NCBI GenBank assembly: GCA_031552825.1
Contig: JAVBMD010000028.1
Coordinates: 1-15,712 of the forward strand
DNA: 15,712 bases
Source of the DNA: WQXF01 sp031552825
GTDB taxonomy: Bacteria; Bacillota; Clostridia; Christensenellales; Aristaeellaceae
Direction of reading: 5' to 3'
Shown: positions 12,813 to 15,712 of the stretch, piece by piece
How positions within the stretch are numbered: position 1 is the first letter of the stretch
Layout: each line of letters starts with the position of its first letter
Notes under the pieces: model-generated
The model's input: only the letters and a program-made list of their open reading frames with translations
Database searches by the model: none
Told to the model about the DNA's origin: nothing
Made by a program: the position numbers and the translations under genes

Positions 12813-14156
12813 GTGGAAAAACAACCGGTTCAAACCAAGCGTCAATACGGACTCATCACGGCGATCACGATGATTGTCGGCATCGTCGTCGGCAGCGGCA
12901 TCTTCTTCAAAACCGATAATATCCTAGTCGCCACCGGCGGCAATGTCGCGCTAGGCGCGCTGGTATTCTGCATCGCTGCTTTGAGCATCATCTTTGGCAG
13001 CCTGACCATCAGCTACCTAGCCGCAATGACCGACCGCCCCGGCGGCGCGATCACCTATGCGGAGGAGTTCATCAGCAAGCGGTTTGGCGCGGCGTTCGGC
13101 TGGTTTCAAACTTTCATCTATTACCCTACGCTGACGGTGGTTATCTCCTGGGTGGTGGGGCTATTTATCTGCATTCTATTTGGCTGGGAGAGCTCTCTGT
13201 CACTACAAATCGGCATTGGATTTGCGTGGTTCGCGCTGTGCTTCACGTTCAACATTATCAGCGGAAAATTGGGCGGCTGGTTCCAAAACCTTTCGACCTT
13301 TCTCAAACTGATTCCGCTGCTTCTGATCGGCGTGCTGGGCTTCTTCTTTGGCAATCCTAGCCAAGCCTTCGCCGCTTCGCAAGGGGCATCGAGTCTCGGG
13401 TGGGTCAGTGCCATCGGCCCGATCGCGTTCTCATTTGACGGATGGATCATTTCCACCATTATTTCCCACGAAGTGAAGGATGCCAAGCGCAACATGCCGC
13501 GCGCGCTGGTCGTCGCGCCGCTCTTCGTGCTGGCGGCCTACTTGCTCTACTTTATTGGCGTGAGCGCCTACGTCGGTCCGCAGAAGGTATTAGAACTAGG
13601 CGACGAAAGCGTTTCGTTCCTCACATCGCAGCTCTTCGGCGGGTTTGCCGCAAAAGCCATTCTGGTATTCGTCGTCGTCAGCGTGATGGGCACCGTCAAC
13701 GGCGTGGTGCTCGGCTACATCCGCCTGCCCTATTCGTTGGCGCTGCGCGGCATGCTTCCGGCCAGCAAATGGCTGACCAAAGTAGATGAGCGCAGCAAAA
13801 TGCCGGTGCGCTCCGGTCTGTTTGCCGTCGCGATTTGCCTGATTTGGTGGGGCATTCATTGGTTTGTCACCTCGAAGGGGCTGCTGGGCAACAACGATCT
13901 TTCGGAAATCAGCATCGTCATGACCTATGTGCTGTACGTGGTGCTCTATTGGCGCGTATTCCGCTTCTGGCGGGAAGGCAAGATTGCCGGTGCCGCCAAA
14001 GGCGTTGTGTATCCGCTTCTTGCCACGCTGGGCAGCGCCTTTATCGTGTACGGCGGGCTGCAGAATCCCTTCGCGCCCTACTTCGTCGCGATGTGCGTGA
14101 TCGTACTCGGCGTGGGCTTCTTCTACGGCGCCAAGGGGCGCTCGCTCAAAGACTAA
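12813..14156 (+). CDS. APC-family amino-acid permease
   Basis: 447-residue polytopic membrane protein with about 12 membrane helices, a secondary transporter that moves amino acids by proton symport or exchange. The N-terminus QYGLITAITMIVGIVVGSG leads into GSGIFFKTDNIL, the helix-1 substrate-binding break of the family. GGAITYAEEFISKRFG is the helix-3 region, and AFSFDGWIISTIISHEVKDAKR (partly quoted) contains the family's helix-6 break followed by the typical E-x-K-x-P-x-R-x-x-P-like loop. The GTG start is supported by GTAGGAGG eight bases upstream; no better ATG exists. The closest known relatives by pattern are SteT/LAT-type exchangers; the substrate is unknown. It is transcribed divergently from the sugar operon, with no obvious functional link, and is followed by terminator-like hairpins. 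Confidence 0.95.
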   Translation: MEKQPVQTKRQYGLITAITMIVGIVVGSGIFFKTDNILVATGGNVALGALVFCIAALSIIFGSLTISYLAAMTDRPGGAITYAEEFISKRFGAAFGWFQTFIYYPTLTVVISWVVGLFICILFGWESSLSLQIGIGFAWFALCFTFNIISGKLGGWFQNLSTFLKLIPLLLIGVLGFFFGNPSQAFAASQGASSLGWVSAIGPIAFSFDGWIISTIISHEVKDAKRNMPRALVVAPLFVLAAYLLYFIGVSAYVGPQKVLELGDESVSFLTSQLFGGFAAKAILVFVVVSVMGTVNGVVLGYIRLPYSLALRGMLPASKWLTKVDERSKMPVRSGLFAVAICLIWWGIHWFVTSKGLLGNNDLSEISIVMTYVLYVVLYWRVFRFWREGKIAGAAKGVVYPLLATLGSAFIVYGGLQNPFAPYFVAMCVIVLGVGFFYGAKGRSLKD

Positions 14157-14313
14157 GGCGCTCCCGATCCGCTACGAATCCTTCGGCATGGCCGAGGGAT
14201 CCAGACCGTCGATAAACGCCCATCTGCGGGTTCGGCCCAGCGCGCGCCTTGTCGGCGTACCAGTGTACGCCTCCTGCGGACACACTTGTGCTTCGCCCAC
14301 ATCTGGACATTTC

Positions 14314-14331
14314 TCGACGGTCTGGTTTTTT
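14314..14331 (+). terminator. Right arm of long-range stem with T-run
   Basis: TCGACGGTCTGG pairs with 14201-14212 and is directly followed by six T bases (14326-14331). With a 100-base, itself structured, loop this could terminate transcription from the permease gene or from an RNA starting inside the element. The large loop makes it less certain than the next hairpin. Confidence 0.45.
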
Positions 14332-14339
14332 GATAGCCT

Positions 14340-14372
14340 GAATCCTTCGGCATGGCCGAGGGATTCTTTTTT
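14340..14372 (+). terminator. Rho-independent terminator after the permease gene
   Basis: GAATCCTTCGGC (14340-14351) pairs with GCCGAGGGATTC (14355-14366) across the three-base loop ATG, with one T-G wobble, and six T bases follow (14367-14372). The identical hairpin at 14176-14200 lacks a T-run. Confidence 0.85.
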
Positions 14373-14397
14373 CGTTCCCCGCTCGCCGAGCGCCGTA

Positions 14398-14433
14398 AGA
14401 ATAGTTATGAGAATCGTTACGAGAATTGTTATG
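14398..14433 (+). promoter_or_regulatory. Three 12-bp direct repeats upstream of a promoter
   Basis: AGAATAGTTATG, AGAATCGTTACG and AGAATTGTTATG run head to tail at 14398, 14410 and 14422. They end 18 bases before the -35 at 14452. Direct repeats of a GTTAYG-like hexamer at about one helical turn next to a -35 are typical of activator sites, especially OmpR/PhoB-type response regulators. The regulator itself is not in the window. Confidence 0.55.
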
Positions 14434-14451
14434 AAAAAAGATATTATAGTC

Positions 14452-14480
14452 TTGACGTGCAGCGATAATGCGACTACAAT
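14452..14480 (+). promoter_or_regulatory. Sigma-A promoter of the secreted-protein gene
   Basis: TTGACG (14452-14457), a 17-base spacer and TACAAT (14475-14480): one mismatch in each hexamer. The start point would be near 14487, giving a leader of about 73 bases before the ATG at 14560. Confidence 0.85.
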
Positions 14481-14559
14481 TGTCAGATAAACACAATTCC
14501 GACACACAATGAATTACACAACGGACGCTGAAATTGCCGGAAGCGCGGAAAGGATGCTT

Positions 14560-15354
14560 ATGAGCACAGTTTGGACGAACAGAATGCGCCTCCTTGTGTC
14601 GCTTATGTTGGTGATCGCCTTTGTGCTCGCGCCGATGCCTTGCGCACTGGCCGCCGAAGAGCAGCTGGCCATCTTCACCGCTATGGACGAGCCGGGCACC
14701 GTGCTGGAGGACTATCAGCGGATGTATGGCGTCAGCGGCTTCGATTGGCCGCAGGAGGCGTGGATCCGTTTCAACGAAACCCTGCGCGCCGCCATCACCC
14801 TCAACCCGACAAGCGACCCGGTGCTGCTGGTCCTCGCCTCGCAGCTATACGGCGCGCCAAACCGGCAAGAGCTCTCCAAGAGCGCCGCCATCCGAGGCGC
14901 GCGCAGCATCGCCATCAACGACGGGCTGCTCAAGCAGAATGAGGCCGTGAAAACCTACGCGCTCTACCTGCTCCCCCCGGCTTTCAAGAGCACACCCGCC
15001 GAGGCGGTTGTCGGCAAGTCGGGCGTGACGCCAACGAAAAAGCCCACCAAGCTCCTTGCGCGCGAGGAGGCATTCCCCTGCTGGAAGATCTCGCTGATTG
15101 CCGAGGAGCAAACGATCTGCGTCGAGCTGGATACCGTCACGGGCAGAGTGGGCTCGGTGCTTACGCTCACCGCCGAGGCGCCGTGGTACCTGCCCTTCGT
15201 GCACAGCAAGCTGCTACCGCAGATCGAGCAGGCGGAGGCCAGCAAGGCGGCAGGGGCGGCTACGCCGTCGCCCTCGCAAACGCCGAAGCCCACGGAGGCG
15301 CCGGGCTCCTCCTTTGAGCAAGGAGCGCTGTGGGGCGCGACCGTTGAGGATTAA
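14560..15354 (+). CDS. Secreted protein of unknown function with PepSY-like segment and Pro-rich tail
   Basis: 264 residues. A signal peptide covers about residues 1-31: RMRLLVSLMLVIAFVLAP, ending ALA-A, signal peptidase I type. Residues 105-145 (LSKSAAIRGARSIAINDGLL, then KTYALYLLPPAF) form a helix-and-turn unit. Residues 174-200 contain CWKISLIAEEQTICVELD and TVTGRVGSV, the strand pair ending in an LDxxTG turn that PepSY-type domains show. Residues 230-252 are a low-complexity, proline- and threonine-rich tail (ATPSPSQTPKPTEAPGS) without a sorting signal. ATG 14560 is chosen because GGAAAGGA lies six bases upstream; ATG 14554 overlaps that site and 14509 has none. It stands alone between its own promoter with direct repeats and a strong terminator. 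The unit resembles modules of the probable anti-sigma factor at 3907-5718, but the function is not recognised. Confidence 0.82.
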   Translation: MSTVWTNRMRLLVSLMLVIAFVLAPMPCALAAEEQLAIFTAMDEPGTVLEDYQRMYGVSGFDWPQEAWIRFNETLRAAITLNPTSDPVLLVLASQLYGAPNRQELSKSAAIRGARSIAINDGLLKQNEAVKTYALYLLPPAFKSTPAEAVVGKSGVTPTKKPTKLLAREEAFPCWKISLIAEEQTICVELDTVTGRVGSVLTLTAEAPWYLPFVHSKLLPQIEQAEASKAAGAATPSPSQTPKPTEAPGSSFEQGALWGATVED

Positions 15355-15361
15355 GCAAAGA

Positions 15362-15418
15362 CACACAAAAAACAACCCGCCCCCGGCGCACTGCCGAAAG
15401 CGGGTTGTTTTTTGTGTG
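15362..15418. terminator. Long bidirectional terminator
   Basis: The 19-base arms 15362-15380 and 15400-15418 are perfect inverse complements. Each contains a GCGGG core and a run of six A or T bases, so the hairpin can stop transcription on both strands: rightward from the secreted-protein gene, eight bases after its stop, and leftward from the minus-strand frame at 15500. The 19-base loop has an inner CGGC/GCCG stem. Confidence 0.93.
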
Positions 15419-15425
15419 GAACGTT

Positions 15426-15499
15426 AGGGACGGAATCCCTCCACCGCTCACGCGGTTCCCCTCCCTTTAACAAGCAATGTCAACAGGTTAAGGGAAGGG
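15426..15499. repeat. Three consecutive small inverted repeats next to the possible transposase end
   Basis: AGGGA/TCCCT (15426-15440), ACCGC/GCGGT (15443-15456) and a larger imperfect pair CCCCTCCCTTTAAC (15458-15471) with GTTAAGGGAAGGG (15487-15499) follow one another. The last ends at the stop codon of the minus-strand frame. They may be the untranslated end of an insertion sequence or a transcription-blocking structure; no matching end or target duplication can be seen in the window. Confidence 0.45.
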
Positions 15500-15712
15500 C
15501 TAGAAATTGGGATTAGAATTATGGTGAAATTTGGAGTTGCGCGGGGAAATGGAACGAGGGACGGAACGCTCCGGGCGCACAGGAACAACGCTTTCAGCGA
15601 TAGAGCGAACGATTCTTTCAAAGAGTAAAGATCGCAAAAAAGGATCAGGAGAAAGAAGAACTTGGGCAAAGAAGTCTCTGACAGTTGCAATAGCGTGACT
15701 CATATTGGGGAT
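15500..15712 (-). CDS. C-terminal end of a possible transposase, open to the right edge
   Basis: The frame is open from the right edge (IPNMSHAIATVRDFFAQVLL) to the stop at 15500, giving 70 codons. An internal ATG at 15703 has no ribosome binding site, so this is taken as the tail of a longer gene. The last part reads VVPVRPERSVPRSISPRNSK followed by FHHN. A VPxRPxRxxPR segment with a basic, histidine- and asparagine-containing tail recalls the ends of some DDE transposases of Clostridia, but this is recollection, not a search result. The base composition is clearly more AT-rich than the neighbouring genes, and hairpins follow directly, both fitting a mobile element. It could also be an unrelated protein or a chance frame. 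Confidence 0.4.
   Translation of the reverse strand: MPNMSHAIATVRDFFAQVLLSPDPFLRSLLFERIVRSIAESVVPVRPERSVPRSISPRNSKFHHNSNPNF

Larger units (their letters stand above)
14176..14372. repeat. Nested-palindrome intergenic element
   Basis: A hairpin-forming 25-mer beginning GAATCCTTCGGCATGG stands at both ends, 14176-14200 and 14340-14364, as exact direct copies. Immediately inside, CCAGACCGTCGA (14201-14212) is the exact inverse of TCGACGGTCTGG (14314-14325), which is followed by six T bases. In the roughly 100-base interior, GGCGTAC (14254-14260) pairs with GTACGCC (14265-14271) over a four-base loop. Open frames across it look like chance. The layout suggests a non-autonomous mobile or REP-like repeat, or a structured RNA with its own terminator. 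Confidence 0.7.

Noticed and set aside
14146..14507. Several open frames on both strands across the palindromic region after the permease gene
   Set aside because: They have no ribosome binding sites, run through terminator hairpins, and give Arg/Cys-rich sequences in overlapping frames; the region is better read as a repeat element.

Overview
The window looks like a GC-rich (roughly 60% by eye) member of the Firmicutes/Clostridia, probably from an uncultured or gut-type lineage. The evidence is the gene order L7Ae-like protein, rpsL, rpsG, fusA (the Bacillus/Clostridium str-operon layout), strong AAGGAGG-type ribosome binding sites, sigma-A promoters, an ECF sigma/anti-sigma pair and sugar-operon families common in Clostridia. 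Two features fit less well. S12 is the short 124-residue form, and the sugar-binding protein has no lipobox cysteine. The taxon therefore stays an inference.

Layout, left to right. Positions 1-3330 (minus strand) hold the translation operon, transcribed from a near-perfect sigma-A promoter at 3301-3329: L7Ae-like K-turn protein, rpsL, rpsG and the N-terminal two thirds or so of fusA, which runs off the left edge. Positions 3366-6265 (minus) hold a three-gene regulatory operon: ECF sigma factor, a membrane-anchored probable anti-sigma factor with a large repetitive extracellular part, and a small secreted protein. No terminator is visible between this operon and the translation operon.

Positions 6271-12675 (minus) form a five-gene sugar operon: TIM-barrel sugar isomerase/epimerase/lyase, Gfo/Idh/MocA oxidoreductase, then sugar-binding protein, double ATPase and permease of a ribose/galactose-type ABC importer. 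It has a promoter at 12646-12675 and a terminator at 6271-6311. No kinase is present. The oxidoreductase plus TIM-barrel pair resembles systems that oxidise non-phosphorylated glycosides at C3. RNA structures bracket the binding-protein gene: a compact three-way junction with a UNCG loop and other hairpins upstream, and a GNRA-capped hairpin downstream. A 16-bp tandem repeat also lies just upstream.

Positions 12752-14156 (plus) carry a divergent APC-family amino-acid permease. Positions 14176-14372 hold an unusual nested-palindrome element ending in two terminator-like hairpins. Positions 14398-15418 carry three 12-bp direct repeats abutting a good promoter, a secreted protein of unknown function, and a long bidirectional terminator. 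From about 15426 to the right edge the sequence becomes AT-richer. It holds consecutive hairpins and the C-terminal end of a minus-strand reading frame that may be a transposase.

No rRNA, tRNA or CRISPR array was seen. The most interesting candidates are the glycoside-oxidation operon with its structured intercistronic RNA, the natural arginine at the streptomycin-resistance position of S12, the paired 10-bp palindrome in the translation-operon promoter, and the sigma/anti-sigma system with a four-module ectodomain.
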